From NCBI GenBank assembly GCA_934167965.1, contig CAKPMJ010000006.1:1-64000 (forward strand): a DNA stretch of 64,000 bases, in the 5' to 3' direction. Source of the stretch: an uncultured Clostridia bacterium (GTDB lineage: Bacteria; Bacillota; Clostridia; TANB77; CAG-508). Below, one piece after another: positions 1 to 8,645 of the stretch. The notes under the pieces were generated by a model, which searched no databases, was not told the DNA's origin, and saw nothing but the letters and a program-made list of their open reading frames with translations. Position 1 is the stretch's first letter; every line of letters begins with the position of its first letter. Made by a program: the position numbers and the translations under genes.

Positions 1-48
1 CCTTTTTGACAACAAATGTTGTCAAAAAGGAACGTCCCCACTGACACT
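1..48. repeat. Dispersed palindromic repeat, copy 1
   Basis: Positions 1-13 and 18-30 form a perfect 13-bp inverted repeat (GTTGTCAAAAAGG arm) around a 4-nt loop. It is followed by the CGTCCCCACTGACA tail shared with the copies at 1354, 2627 and 28119. It lies just downstream of the carboxypeptidase gene and may also act in its transcript end, but the window edge hides any T-run. Confidence 0.75.
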
Positions 49-54
49 CTTCTC

Positions 55-1293
55 CTATTTTCTTAGTAAATAAAACCACTTACTAAAAACTTTTTTATTC
101 ATAGATACTACATTAAACTTTGCTACATCACTATCAGACACCAAATTAACTGTTCCTATATTTTCATCATTTAATTTAAAAGTAACAGTTCCTAATGTAT
201 CTCCTTTACATATTGGCGCAGAAATATTTTGATTCAAGGAAATTATTTTATCTACATTTCCATCATTACCTTTAGCAATTAATGTTCCACAATCTTGTTC
301 AAAAACCGCATTTACATTCGAATTTACACCTTTTGATATTGTAACATTTTGTACAAAATCTCCTTTTGTAGCAAGTTTGCTGAAAGAAAAGTTTGTAAAT
401 CCATAGTCTAACAATGAAGATGCACAACTAAATCTAAGCTTTGAAGTAGGTGCTTTCATAACTACTGCAATTAAAGACAAACTGTCTCTAGTTGCAGATG
501 CAGATAAATTAAAAAGTGCTTGTGATGTTGAACCTGTTTTTAAACCTGTACATCCCTTATAATTATGAACTAATTTATTAGTATTTACTAGCTCAGATTT
601 ACCGCCTCTTAAACTATCATTCCAAATAGTTGTGTATTTCGTAATTTCAGGATAATTATTTAAGAGTTCCTTAGACATAATTGATATATCATAACTTGAT
701 GTTTCATGTCCATCTTCATCTATACCATGACAATTTTTAAAAATTGTATCATTCATTCCAAGTGATTTTGCTTTATCATTCATCATTTTCACAAAACCTT
801 CTTCTGTTCCTCCTAAATATTCAGCCATAGCCACAACACAATCATTTGCTGATACAACACATATAGCTTTTAACATGTCATTTACCGATAAAGTTTCTGT
901 TGTATCAAGCCATATTTGAGAACCACCCATAGATGCAGCATTTTCACTACATGGAATTTGAGTTTCATAATTGATTTTACCACTTTTTATTGCATCCATA
1001 ATAAGTAATAAACTCATTATCTTTGTCACACTTGCTGGACGTAGTTTTTCATGCGAATTATATGAATATAAAACTTTCCCTGTTGTTTGCTCAATAAGGA
1101 TTGCTGACTCACAATCCAATTTTAATGGATTTGATGAATCATCTGTATATTCTTTAGTAATATTAGCAGATGTTAATGCTGTTAAATCTTTGTTTGAACT
1201 CCATATATAATTTGAATAATTTCCTAAACAATATAAAGGAAAAAGCAATATTGTTAAAAACATACATAAAATGCCAATTATTTTTTTATACAT
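55..1293 (-). CDS. dacF: D-alanyl-D-alanine carboxypeptidase (DacF/PBP5 type)
   Basis: Serine DD-carboxypeptidase of the peptidase S11 family, which trims the terminal D-Ala from peptidoglycan stem peptides outside the membrane. The three penicillin-binding motifs are present in order: SVTK (about residue 88), SAN (in VVSANDC) and KTG (in GLKTGST). An N-terminal hydrophobic segment serves as signal or anchor, and a C-terminal beta domain of the PBP5 type follows. I chose the ATG at 1293 because GGAGG stands 7 nt upstream; the longer frame to 1326 has no ribosome site. The sporulation paralogue DacF is a reasonable name in a spore former, but the exact paralogue is inferred. Confidence 0.9.
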   Translation of the reverse strand: MYKKIIGILCMFLTILLFPLYCLGNYSNYIWSSNKDLTALTSANITKEYTDDSSNPLKLDCESAILIEQTTGKVLYSYNSHEKLRPASVTKIMSLLLIMDAIKSGKINYETQIPCSENAASMGGSQIWLDTTETLSVNDMLKAICVVSANDCVVAMAEYLGGTEEGFVKMMNDKAKSLGMNDTIFKNCHGIDEDGHETSSYDISIMSKELLNNYPEITKYTTIWNDSLRGGKSELVNTNKLVHNYKGCTGLKTGSTSQALFNLSASATRDSLSLIAVVMKAPTSKLRFSCASSLLDYGFTNFSFSKLATKGDFVQNVTISKGVNSNVNAVFEQDCGTLIAKGNDGNVDKIISLNQNISAPICKGDTLGTVTFKLNDENIGTVNLVSDSDVAKFNVVSMNKKVFSKWFYLLRK

Positions 1294-1353
1294 ATATTTA
1301 CCTCCGTTTTTATTTAGTATATTCAAATTTGAACAAGTTATGAATAAAAAAAT

Positions 1354-1388
1354 AAATTGTCAATGAAGAACGTCCCCATTGACAATTT
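1354..1388 (-). repeat. Dispersed palindromic repeat, copy 2 (likely also terminator)
   Basis: Perfect 12-bp inverted repeat, AAATTGTCAATG at 1354-1365 with its complement at 1377-1388, around a loop that holds the family GAACGTCCCC core. Read on the minus strand it follows the dGTPase stop codon (1391) by two bases and runs into a T-rich stretch, so it could terminate that gene. Confidence 0.7.
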
Positions 1389-1390
1389 AA

Positions 1391-2569
1391 TTAAAAACCT
1401 ATAATATCATTATAAACTTTTATTGCAAAATTATCTGTCATTCCAGAAATATAATAAACAACAGCTTTGCAATAATCTTTTTCATTTTGAACATCAAACA
1501 AAACTTTATTTTTTAAATCTTCTCTTCTTGGTAAATTCCAATAATTAGATAACCATTTTTCAAATTCCGGAAAAACTTTGTTATATTCTTTTCCTGCTTT
1601 ATAATTTTTAAATCCTTTTCTAAATGTATTGTATATTTCATTTATTACTAATTCAAAATATCTATTAGATGGCTTTAATCTTTCTGATGAATATATATTC
1701 TCATAATTAAATAATTTTATTGTATTTATTAACTTAAATGTTTCATCAGAAAAACATAATCCATTTTCTATACTAGAGTTTTCACATAAATCTTGTACTA
1801 ATTTGTTTATAATTACAGTATTATTTATTATTTGTTTATTATCCAAATCAAGTATTTTATACAATTCTTCTAAGTGGTTGTCCAATATTCCTAGTTTGAT
1901 TGCATCTTCTATATCTCTTCCTAGATATGCTATTTTATCTGCAATTTTAACTACACAACCTTCCCATGTATATGGTGCATATTGATTTGGTTTCTGATAT
2001 TGTTCCAAATCTATATATTCTTCTCTTGGTTTTATTCTATTTTCGTCTATTTCACCACAATGTGATATTATTCCATCTCTTACTGCATAAGTTAAATTCA
2101 AATTTCTTTTATTCTTCAAATCATCTTCTAATAATTCTATTTTATCGACAAAATCTAATCCATTTTTTTCATGCCAAAACGTTTCATTTATTTCTTTCAT
2201 TAAAATTTTAGATAATATACTTTCCCCCTGATGTCCAAATGGACTATGCCCTATATCGTGTGCAGTTGCTATTGCTTTTGTAAGTTCAGTGTTTAATCCA
2301 AAATATTTTGCTATTGTATAGCTTATTGATTCAACATGAGTAACATGTTCTATTCTAGTACATATATGATCACTCTCTGGTGAGAAAAATACTTGTGTCT
2401 TATGTTTTAATCTTCTATAAGCACTACAATGTATAATTCTTGTATAGTCCCTTTCAAATTCTGAACGTATATCATTTCCTCTTGAATACATTTCTTCTTT
2501 TCTTCCTATTATTTTCTCCCATTTAGGATTATTTTCATTTGCTGCATATTGTTTTAATAAATCTCTCAT
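1391..2569 (-). CDS. dgt: dGTPase-like HD-domain triphosphohydrolase
   Basis: Deoxyguanosinetriphosphate triphosphohydrolase-like protein, 392 residues, expected to hydrolyse dNTPs to deoxynucleoside and triphosphate in the cytoplasm. The metal-binding HD motif is clear in ATAHDIGHSPFGH, preceded by the family signature RIEHVTHVESI and the N-terminal YRRLKHKTQVF segment. AAGGAG stands about 14 nt upstream of the ATG. It is flanked on both sides by dispersed palindromic repeats, so it is probably a single-gene transcript. Substrate range within the family (dGTP only or all dNTPs) cannot be read from sequence. Confidence 0.9.
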   Translation of the reverse strand: MRDLLKQYAANENNPKWEKIIGRKEEMYSRGNDIRSEFERDYTRIIHCSAYRRLKHKTQVFFSPESDHICTRIEHVTHVESISYTIAKYFGLNTELTKAIATAHDIGHSPFGHQGESILSKILMKEINETFWHEKNGLDFVDKIELLEDDLKNKRNLNLTYAVRDGIISHCGEIDENRIKPREEYIDLEQYQKPNQYAPYTWEGCVVKIADKIAYLGRDIEDAIKLGILDNHLEELYKILDLDNKQIINNTVIINKLVQDLCENSSIENGLCFSDETFKLINTIKLFNYENIYSSERLKPSNRYFELVINEIYNTFRKGFKNYKAGKEYNKVFPEFEKWLSNYWNLPRREDLKNKVLFDVQNEKDYCKAVVYYISGMTDNFAIKVYNDIIGF

Positions 2570-2626
2570 CTTATATTATTTTTCTCCTTATTTTTTGTTT
2601 CAATTATACAATACAATTTCACAAAG

Positions 2627-2675
2627 GTCAATGGTTGTCAAAAAGGGGCGTCCCCATTGACACTCCTTTTTGACA
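2627..2675. repeat. Dispersed palindromic repeat, copy 3
   Basis: Two nested inverted repeats: GTCAATGG (2627-2634) with CCATTGAC (2654-2661), and TGTCAAAAAGG (2637-2647) with CCTTTTTGACA (2665-2675). It carries the same GGGGCGTCCCC centre as the other copies. It lies between the SBP gene of the ABC importer and the dGTPase gene. Confidence 0.75.
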
Positions 2676-2690
2676 TTCTTTAACAAATTT

Positions 2691-3713
2691 TTATTTAGTT
2701 ACTTTTTCAGCAAAAGAATTATTAACAACATCTTTATAAGAAGCTTCTTTTTCAAGTTCACCTGCATCTTTAATAACTTTTTGTAGTAAATTAAAAGATT
2801 CTTTTTTCATAAATGGTGTTTCGCTCCAAGCATTGATTTCTCTATAACTCTTAACAGCTTCCACTAGTAATTTTGTATCTGTACCAGGGAAAAATTCTTT
2901 GATAGCTTCTGCAATTTCTTCATTTGAATGTGTTTTGACATATTGTTGACCTTTATATATTGCATTTGTAAACTTTTGTATAACATCTGCTTTTTTATTT
3001 ATATAGCTTTTCTTAGCAAAATATGCTGTATATGGAATTTCTCCCGCTTCTTTACCAACAGATGCAACTACATAGCCTTTTCCTGATAATTCAATTTGAG
3101 ATGCTGTAGGTTCGAATAATGTTACAAAATCAGCTTCACCAGTTGAAAATGCACTAGCCATTAAATCAAAGTCTATACTATCATCTAAAACTAAATCCTT
3201 TTGTGGATCTATACCATTTTTACGAAGTACATATAATAAAGTCATATATGGTACTCCACCTTTTCTTCCAGGTATTACAGTTTTTCCTTTCAAATCACTC
3301 CATTTAAAATTTTTTATGTCTTTGCTACTTACTAAAAACGACCCATCTGTTTGTGTAAGTTGTGCAAAAACTTGTGTATGATCTTCTTTACCTTCGTTAT
3401 AAACATATATTGAAGCTTCAGGTCCTGCAAATCCTATATCAACTTGATTTGATAATACCGCTGTCATTACATTATCTGCTCCCTGACCTGTTGTTAAATC
3501 TAGTTCTAGTCCCTCATCTTTGAAATATCCTTGTGATATTGCAACATATTGAGGTGCATAAAATACAGAACGTGTTACCTCACTAACTTTTATTTTTTGT
3601 AAACCATTATTATTTTCATCTGATGTATTATTGATATTATATACTGCAATAATTATGCTAGTTAATATTAATATTCCTGCTATTATTGCAATAGTAATAT
3701 TTCTTGTTTTCAA
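2691..3713 (-). CDS. ABC transporter substrate-binding protein (NMT1/SsuA/ThiY-like)
   Basis: Extracytoplasmic solute receptor of the NMT1/THI5-SsuA superfamily (nitrate, sulfonate, taurine or thiamine-pyrimidine importers). Typical segments are VFYAPQYVAISQGYFKDEGL, the GADNVMTAVLSNQVDIGF stretch, and FEPTASQIELSGKG. The N-terminus has one membrane segment (about residues 6-22) without a lipobox cysteine, so it is probably membrane-anchored. I infer a TTG start at 3713, 8 nt after AAGGAGG; the upstream in-frame TTG (3734) precedes that site. It is the last gene of the importer operon, 22 nt after the permease. The substrate is unknown. Confidence 0.85.
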   Translation of the reverse strand: MKTRNITIAIIAGILILTSIIIAVYNINNTSDENNNGLQKIKVSEVTRSVFYAPQYVAISQGYFKDEGLELDLTTGQGADNVMTAVLSNQVDIGFAGPEASIYVYNEGKEDHTQVFAQLTQTDGSFLVSSKDIKNFKWSDLKGKTVIPGRKGGVPYMTLLYVLRKNGIDPQKDLVLDDSIDFDLMASAFSTGEADFVTLFEPTASQIELSGKGYVVASVGKEAGEIPYTAYFAKKSYINKKADVIQKFTNAIYKGQQYVKTHSNEEIAEAIKEFFPGTDTKLLVEAVKSYREINAWSETPFMKKESFNLLQKVIKDAGELEKEASYKDVVNNSFAEKVTK

Positions 3714-3735
3714 AACATTATCCTCCTTAATCAAA

Positions 3736-4530
3736 TTATATTACTTTCGTTTTTTTTGAAAGTATCTTTTCTAATATGGTAACAGATACATACATTAGTC
3801 CTGCAACTATACCTAAAACAATTACACTAGACATTACTAAATCTAACTTAAATACCTGACCACCATAAGTAATTAAATATCCAAGTCCTGCTTTCGATAT
3901 CAAGAATTCCCCTGATATAACTCCAACTAATGAAAGTCCTATATTTATCTTTAATGAATTTATAAAAGTAGATATATTTGCTGGAATTACTATTTTGGTT
4001 AATATTTGAAGTTTACTTGCATTAAATGTTCTTGCCATCTTAATAATTTCTTTGTCTGTGTTTAAAAATCCATTTAATATATCTAATATTGTAACTATTA
4101 AAGATATAGCAATAGCCATTACTATTATTGCACCTGTTCCTGCACCAACCCAAATTATAATTATTGGACCTAATGCAACTTTAGGCAAACTATTTAAAAC
4201 TACTAAATAAGGATCTAAAACCTTAGCAATAAATTTTGACCACCATAGAATTATAGCTATAATTAGTCCAATAACAGTTCCTAATGTGAATCCTACTACT
4301 GTTTCATAACACGTTACTTTTATATGTTCAAATAAATTATTTGATGAAAAATTAGCAAATGTTTTAGCAATTCTACTAGGACTACTTGTTATAAAACTAT
4401 CAATCATTCCTTTGTCTGCTGCGAATTCCCATAATCCTAAAAATACTATTAGAAGAAGTATTTGACTTCCTAGTATAATAACTTTCTGCATTTTTACTTT
4501 TCTTAAATATCTTTTTCTTTCATCACTCAT
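3736..4530 (-). CDS. ABC transporter permease (SsuC/TauC-type)
   Basis: Inner-membrane subunit of the nitrate/sulfonate/taurine/HMP importer class, 264 residues with about six hydrophobic helices. The cytoplasmic coupling (EAA) loop is visible in the region IIKMARTFNASKLQILTKIVIPA, which contacts the ATPase. The ATG overlaps the stop codon of the broken ATPase gene (GATGAGTGATG), so translation was coupled to the ATPase in the uninterrupted operon. With the ATPase gene now split 10.8 kb away, this permease has either lost its normal promoter or depends on transcription from inside the element; which of these holds is not known. Confidence 0.88.
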   Translation of the reverse strand: MSDERKRYLRKVKMQKVIILGSQILLLIVFLGLWEFAADKGMIDSFITSSPSRIAKTFANFSSNNLFEHIKVTCYETVVGFTLGTVIGLIIAIILWWSKFIAKVLDPYLVVLNSLPKVALGPIIIIWVGAGTGAIIVMAIAISLIVTILDILNGFLNTDKEIIKMARTFNASKLQILTKIVIPANISTFINSLKINIGLSLVGVISGEFLISKAGLGYLITYGGQVFKLDLVMSSVIVLGIVAGLMYVSVTILEKILSKKTKVI

Positions 4531-4701
4531 CTACACCCAGCTCCTTCCATAAAGTATTGAAATATTTGCTAAATGCTTTTTCTTCTCTACATTTTAGGGG
4601 ATCTCTATCTGGTGCTTCGAACTTGATGTCATGAATAACTTTTATTGTTCCTGGTCTTTTTGTTAATACTATGACTCTGTCTGCCATACTTATAGCTTCT
4701 G
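4523..4701 (-). pseudogene. C-terminal fragment of ABC ATPase (split by element)
   Basis: Reading from the element boundary, the frame gives EAISMADRVIVLTKRPG and continues to KELGVDE and a TGA, 57 residues after the shared Glu codon. This is the standard C-terminal end of SsuB/TauB ATPases that follows VTHDITE. The matching N-terminal part is at 15467-16061. Joining them at the common CAGAAG restores one open frame of 255 codons, normal for the family. The fragment has no start codon with a ribosome site, so it is not expected to be made alone. Confidence 0.92.
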
Positions 4702-4722
4702 GTTGATTATAAAATAGGCAGT
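4696..4722. other. Left attachment site half (attL side)
   Basis: Core CTTCTG at 4696-4701, then 9 nt, then the arm AAAATAGGCAGT at 4711-4722. The right end has the complementary arm at the same 9-nt distance. The middle dinucleotide of the core is TC (GA on the other strand), which is the crossover dinucleotide known for TnpX/TndX-type large serine recombinases. Confidence 0.8.
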
Positions 4723-4769
4723 TCTAGTTTTTGTTTTCGACTAATTTAATATTCAAAATTAAATTAGCC

Positions 4770-6326
4770 TTATATTTTTTCTTTTAAGTTATTTAATTGC
4801 TTAAAATTGAAATACAAATCTACTTGTTTATCTTGATGAATTTCAATTCTATTAATAATAACTTTCATAATTTCTGGTGTTGGTTTATTTAGACTCAAAA
4901 ATTCTCGTATAATACTTTTTATTTTTTCGGTATCATTTTTTTTTGATTCTTCTTTTTGTCTTTTAATTTCTATGTATTCGTTTTCTTTTTCTTCTACCTC
5001 ATTCCTAAATTTTTTCAATAATCTTTCATACATTTCTTCGCTTATTTTGTTATTTAATTTATCAACATACATTTGATCAATATTGTTATTTATTAATTTT
5101 ATCTCGTTTTCTAGTTTTTGAAGTATTTTTCCATAATCATATTTTGTCATTCCTTTTTTTACTTCTAATTCTATTTTTTTACTATCTATTTTTTGAAATA
5201 AATTTTTACTATAATTAATTATAGTTTCCTCTAAATTAGAATAGCTAAAACCATGTGATGTGCAAAGTTTTAATTTTGAATTTCTGCGATAATTGTTACA
5301 TACCATATAATAATTTTCATTCTTTTTTCCTCTCACTCCTATTTTATGTTTGCATTCATAACAAAAAAGTAAACCGTCTAATAAAAACATATTTTTCTTT
5401 TCATTTCTATTGTAGTTTTGAACTATTACCATTTTTTGAACAGCATCAAATATTTTTTTATCTATTATTGGTTCATGTGTATTTTCTACTTCTATCCATT
5501 TTTCTTCTGGATTTGTTCTAATTTTTCTATTTTTATAACTTATTCTACTTCTTTTATTTTGTACTGTTGTGCCTATATAAGCTTTATTTTTTAATATGTT
5601 TTTTACTGTTTTATTTTCCCAGAATGTATCTTTATTATATCTTGATTTATTAGCAGTTGGAATGTTGTTACTATTTAGATAGTCTCTTATAGTTCCAACT
5701 TGATTTCCATTGGATGCCATATTAAAAATATTCCTTACAATTTGAGCCTCTGGCTCATAAATTATTAATTTGTTTTTATCTTTTAAATCTTTTATGTATC
5801 CAAGTGGTGTTTTTCCTCCTACCCATTTTCCTTGTTTTTGCATAGTGTGAAGTGCTGTTCTGATTTTTTTAGATAAATCTTTTGAATACATATCATTTAA
5901 TATTGATTTAAAAGGTGCAATATCATTGTTGCCATTTGATGCTTCAAAAGTATCTATTCCATCTGTTACTGAAACATATCTTACATTATTTTCTGGGAAC
6001 CATTTTTCTATATATTCTCCTGTTTCTATATAATCACGACCTAAACGAGATAAATCTTTTGTTACAACCATATTGATTTTTCTATTTTCTATATCTTTTA
6101 TCATTCTTTGGAAATCTGGTCTATTAAAATTCGTTCCTGTAAATCCTTGATCTATATATGTATCTATTAATTGATACTTCCATCCTAATTTTTGCACATA
6201 TTCAGTTAGTAGTGTTCTTTGATTTTTTATACTTTCACTTTCATCATAACCCCTATCTTCGTCTTCTTTTGATAGTCTTATATAAATTGCTACCTTGTAT
6301 ATTGTTTTTTCTATTTGTTCAAGCAT
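4770..6326 (-). CDS. Large serine recombinase (TnpX/TndX-like integrase)
   Basis: Site-specific recombinase of 518 residues that should integrate and excise the element. The N-terminal resolvase domain (about 1-160) shows YIRLSKEDED with the catalytic Ser region, TDLSRLGRDYIETG and YIEKWFPENNVR; the recombinase domain (about 170-290) includes TPLGYIKD and NKTVKNILKNKAYIG; a zinc ribbon follows with CYEC and a distant CNN..C pair near residues 320-350; then a long Lys/Glu-rich coiled coil (about 390-470). GGGAGG precedes the ATG. Its position 70 bp from the element end and the att geometry support its role. Serine, not tyrosine, chemistry is certain from the fold motifs. Confidence 0.93.
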   Translation of the reverse strand: MLEQIEKTIYKVAIYIRLSKEDEDRGYDESESIKNQRTLLTEYVQKLGWKYQLIDTYIDQGFTGTNFNRPDFQRMIKDIENRKINMVVTKDLSRLGRDYIETGEYIEKWFPENNVRYVSVTDGIDTFEASNGNNDIAPFKSILNDMYSKDLSKKIRTALHTMQKQGKWVGGKTPLGYIKDLKDKNKLIIYEPEAQIVRNIFNMASNGNQVGTIRDYLNSNNIPTANKSRYNKDTFWENKTVKNILKNKAYIGTTVQNKRSRISYKNRKIRTNPEEKWIEVENTHEPIIDKKIFDAVQKMVIVQNYNRNEKKNMFLLDGLLFCYECKHKIGVRGKKNENYYMVCNNYRRNSKLKLCTSHGFSYSNLEETIINYSKNLFQKIDSKKIELEVKKGMTKYDYGKILQKLENEIKLINNNIDQMYVDKLNNKISEEMYERLLKKFRNEVEEKENEYIEIKRQKEESKKNDTEKIKSIIREFLSLNKPTPEIMKVIINRIEIHQDKQVDLYFNFKQLNNLKEKI

Positions 6327-6372
6327 TTTTCCTCCCTTCTATGCTTGATAAAAACAATTTGAATTGATTTTT

Positions 6373-6401
6373 ATTATAGCTTATTTTGAATAAAATTTTA
6401 A
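6373..6401 (-). promoter_or_regulatory. Possible promoter of the recombinase
   Basis: On the minus strand TTAAAA (6396-6401) and TATAAT (6373-6378) are separated by 17 nt, about 47 nt upstream of the recombinase ATG. The -10 is perfect and the -35 weak. It overlaps the end of the 37-residue ORF. Confidence 0.35.
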
Positions 6402-6511
6402 TGCTCAAAAATATCTTTCTTTAAGATATTAATTATTAAGTGTTTTATTACTCCTTCTAATTCTTCTCCTTTTTCGTCAAAGTATATATTGATTTTGAAA
6501 GTTTCACTCAT
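6398..6511 (-). CDS. Small 37-residue protein upstream of the recombinase
   Basis: ATG at 6511 with a GGGAGAGTG-type ribosome site about 8 nt upstream opens a 37-codon frame, beginning MSETFKINIYFDEKG and ending KKDIFEH. It is acidic in its first half and has one amphipathic segment (VIKHLIINILKK). I recognise no domain. It ends 72 bp before the recombinase start in the same direction, so it could be co-transcribed and take part in element control, for example as a directionality factor, but nothing in the sequence proves it. Short length keeps confidence moderate. Confidence 0.5.
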   Translation of the reverse strand: MSETFKINIYFDEKGEELEGVIKHLIINILKKDIFEH

Positions 6512-6630
6512 ATTAACTCACTCTCCCTATACTATATATACATCTGTTTTCTTATAAAAATTCTCCCCTATTTTAAAATTTATTTTTTTAATTTTTTAAA
6601 TATGTCCTCATTTGCTCATAAATAGTTTAA

Positions 6631-6670
6631 GGGTAGCTATGCGATAGTTTTCACTATTACACACCTACCC
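6631..6670. repeat. Complex hairpin region inside the element
   Basis: Outer arms GGGTAG (6631-6636) and CTACCC (6665-6670) enclose two alternative inner palindromes, CTATGCGATAG (6637-6647) and ATAG..CTAT (6644-6657). It is richer in GC than its surroundings and lies in the 348-bp gene-free stretch between the small ORF and the kinase. It could be an origin of transfer, an RNA structure or a protein-binding site; no choice can be made from sequence. Confidence 0.5.
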
Positions 6671-6737
6671 AGTCTAGTAAAATATGTCATCTATTTTGTT
6701 CAAAAGCATTGGTATTGTTGATTTTTTTTATTATAAA

Positions 6738-6783
6738 AAATGTCCATTTTTCAAGTTTATTTTACTCAAAGATTTGGACATTT
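6738..6783. repeat. Inverted repeat in element intergenic region
   Basis: Perfect 9-bp arms AAATGTCCA (6738-6746) and TGGACATTT (6775-6783) with a 28-nt spacer, partly extendable with mismatches. It lies 77 bp downstream of the sensor-kinase stop codon. It may end the kinase transcript or bind a dimeric protein; there is no clear T-run. Confidence 0.45.
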
Positions 6784-6859
6784 TAAACTCACATATAGAA
6801 TCAATTTAAACTGCTAAAATAGTAATAGAAAATTGTAATTTATTTTTCACCTTATAATA

Positions 6860-7960
6860 TTATTTTTTCAATTCAATTCGAAATTCTATAAATTCTTCAT
6901 TACTTTTTACATAAATTTTTCCATTATGTAATTCTATTATTTCTTTTGTAATAGCAAGTCCTAATCCAGCTCCACCATTATTTGTTTGTCTTGATTCATC
7001 TGCTCTATAAAATTTATCAAATATTCTTTCCAGTTTATATTCAGGAATTGTAGCTCCTTTATTTTTAAATGTAATTTCAATATTTTCTTCATTTTCTATC
7101 ATATTTATTGTAATAGTAGTATTTTCATAGCTATAGTTAATTGCATTTTTCAGCAAATTTCCAAAAGCTCTTGCCAATTTATCTCCATCGGCATTATACA
7201 TTAAAATATTAGGTTTAGTTATATTCAATTTTAAATTTCTTTCTTCTAACATTGGGTAAAATTCTTCTACTAATTGGTCTAATAGCATTACCAAATCAAT
7301 ATTTGTTTTATTTAGAGGTATATCATTCAAATTATATCTGGTAATTTCAAAAAATTGATTAGTAAGTTCTTCAACTCTTAAAGCTTTATCAAGTGCTATT
7401 TTTATATACTTATTTTGTAATTTTTTTGATATTTCTTGTTCTTCATTTAATAACGATAAATATCCTATTACTGACGTAAGCGGTGTTTTTAAGTCATGTG
7501 CCATATACATAATTAAATCATTTTTCTTTTGTTCAGCTTCTTTTGCTCTTTTTGTACTTAAAATATACTCATATTTAATTTTATTTAATTTTTCTGAAAA
7601 TCTTGTCATCTCATTTGGTAATTCTATGTTTTGAGTTTCTTCATTTAAAATGTTATCAAATGATTTATATAATTTTTCTATATTATCAACTTTTTTGGAA
7701 AAAAATCGATATAAAGCAATTACTAAAATAATTATCATATAAAAGAAAAAAATAGGTTCTTTATTATAAACACACCACTCATATAAGTTATAATTAAACC
7801 TATACAAAGTATTTCCTAAAAAGTTTCCTAAAAGATTATCTAAAACTACAATGTAAAAAATTACTGCTACAATGTAGTAGATGATAATTCTAAGAATCAG
7901 GCTACCTATCAAATTCATTTTTTCATTAAACAATTCTTTATTTTTCAATTTTATATCCAA
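6860..7960 (-). CDS. VanS-like sensor histidine kinase
   Basis: Membrane sensor kinase of 366 residues. Two transmembrane helices (about 20-45 and 70-88) flank a short extracytoplasmic loop; a coiled linker is followed by the H-box YMAHDLKTPLTSVIGYLSLL, the N box NLLKNAINYS, and the G boxes DKFYRADES and GGAGLGLAI. The H-box and layout closely match VanS of glycopeptide-resistance clusters. The start is an in-frame TTG at 7960 inside the regulator gene (GGGGAGTTG), the same overlapping TTG arrangement known for vanR-vanS of Tn1546. No vanHAX-type genes are present, so the inducing signal and output are unknown. Confidence 0.9.
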   Translation of the reverse strand: MDIKLKNKELFNEKMNLIGSLILRIIIYYIVAVIFYIVVLDNLLGNFLGNTLYRFNYNLYEWCVYNKEPIFFFYMIIILVIALYRFFSKKVDNIEKLYKSFDNILNEETQNIELPNEMTRFSEKLNKIKYEYILSTKRAKEAEQKKNDLIMYMAHDLKTPLTSVIGYLSLLNEEQEISKKLQNKYIKIALDKALRVEELTNQFFEITRYNLNDIPLNKTNIDLVMLLDQLVEEFYPMLEERNLKLNITKPNILMYNADGDKLARAFGNLLKNAINYSYENTTITINMIENEENIEITFKNKGATIPEYKLERIFDKFYRADESRQTNNGGAGLGLAITKEIIELHNGKIYVKSNEEFIEFRIELKK

Positions 7961-8621
7961 CTCCCCATACTGTTTTTATAAATTTTGGCTTTTTTGTGTC
8001 TTCATTTAATTTCTCTCGTATTCTCCTTATATGTACCATTACCGTATTATTATTTTCTAAATATTTTTCTTTCCATACTTTTTCAAATAATTCTTCTGAA
8101 CTTACTACATTTCCTCTTTTTTGTGCCAAATATAATAATATATCAAATTCCATAGGTGTTAATTCAACTTGTTTATCGTATAATTTACAAATGTGTTTGT
8201 CTTGATCTATTTCTAATCCATTTATATAGATAATATTTTCTTCATTTTTTTCGTTATATTTTGTATATCTTCTATAGGCGGACTTTACTCTTGCGATTAA
8301 TTCCAATGGATTAAATGGTTTTGTAATATAGTCATCTGCTCCTAAAGTTAATCCTTCTATTTTATCTTTATCTTCGATTTTGGCAGTTAGCATTATTACT
8401 GGAAAGTTTAGTCCTTTATCTCTTATCATTTTACATATTTCAAATCCATCTACATCTTTTATCATTACATCTAAAATTGCAAAATCTAATTTTTGATTTT
8501 CGATACATTTTAGTGCTTCTTTAGAATCATAAAATTTAAAAACATTATAGTTTTCATTCTTCAGATAAACTTCCACCAAATCTGCAATTTCTTTTTCATC
8601 ATCTAATACTAAAATATTCAT
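7938..8621 (-). CDS. VanR-like response regulator (OmpR family)
   Basis: Receiver plus winged-helix regulator of about 227 residues. Receiver residues are visible as LDDE, the phospho-acceptor in FAILDVM, and the conserved Lys in YITKPF; the C-terminal DNA-binding domain ends VIRRIREKL-like HIRRIREKL and TVWGVGYKIEK, nearly the VanR C-terminus. ATG at 8621 is preferred because GAGGG stands 5-6 nt upstream; the ATG at 8633 has no such site. It overlaps the kinase gene by 23 bp, so the two are translationally coupled. Its likely target is the divergent peptidase gene at 8787. Confidence 0.92.
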   Translation of the reverse strand: MNILVLDDEKEIADLVEVYLKNENYNVFKFYDSKEALKCIENQKLDFAILDVMIKDVDGFEICKMIRDKGLNFPVIMLTAKIEDKDKIEGLTLGADDYITKPFNPLELIARVKSAYRRYTKYNEKNEENIIYINGLEIDQDKHICKLYDKQVELTPMEFDILLYLAQKRGNVVSSEELFEKVWKEKYLENNNTVMVHIRRIREKLNEDTKKPKFIKTVWGVGYKIEK

Positions 8622-8645
8622 TTTTTCCCTCATTTCTGTTTCAAT

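Noticed and set aside
1803..2211. Plus-strand open frames opposite the dGTPase gene and many similar ones
   Set aside because: They are shadows of real genes: no ribosome sites, Leu/Ile/Phe-rich composition from the AT-rich opposite strand, and no recognisable domains.
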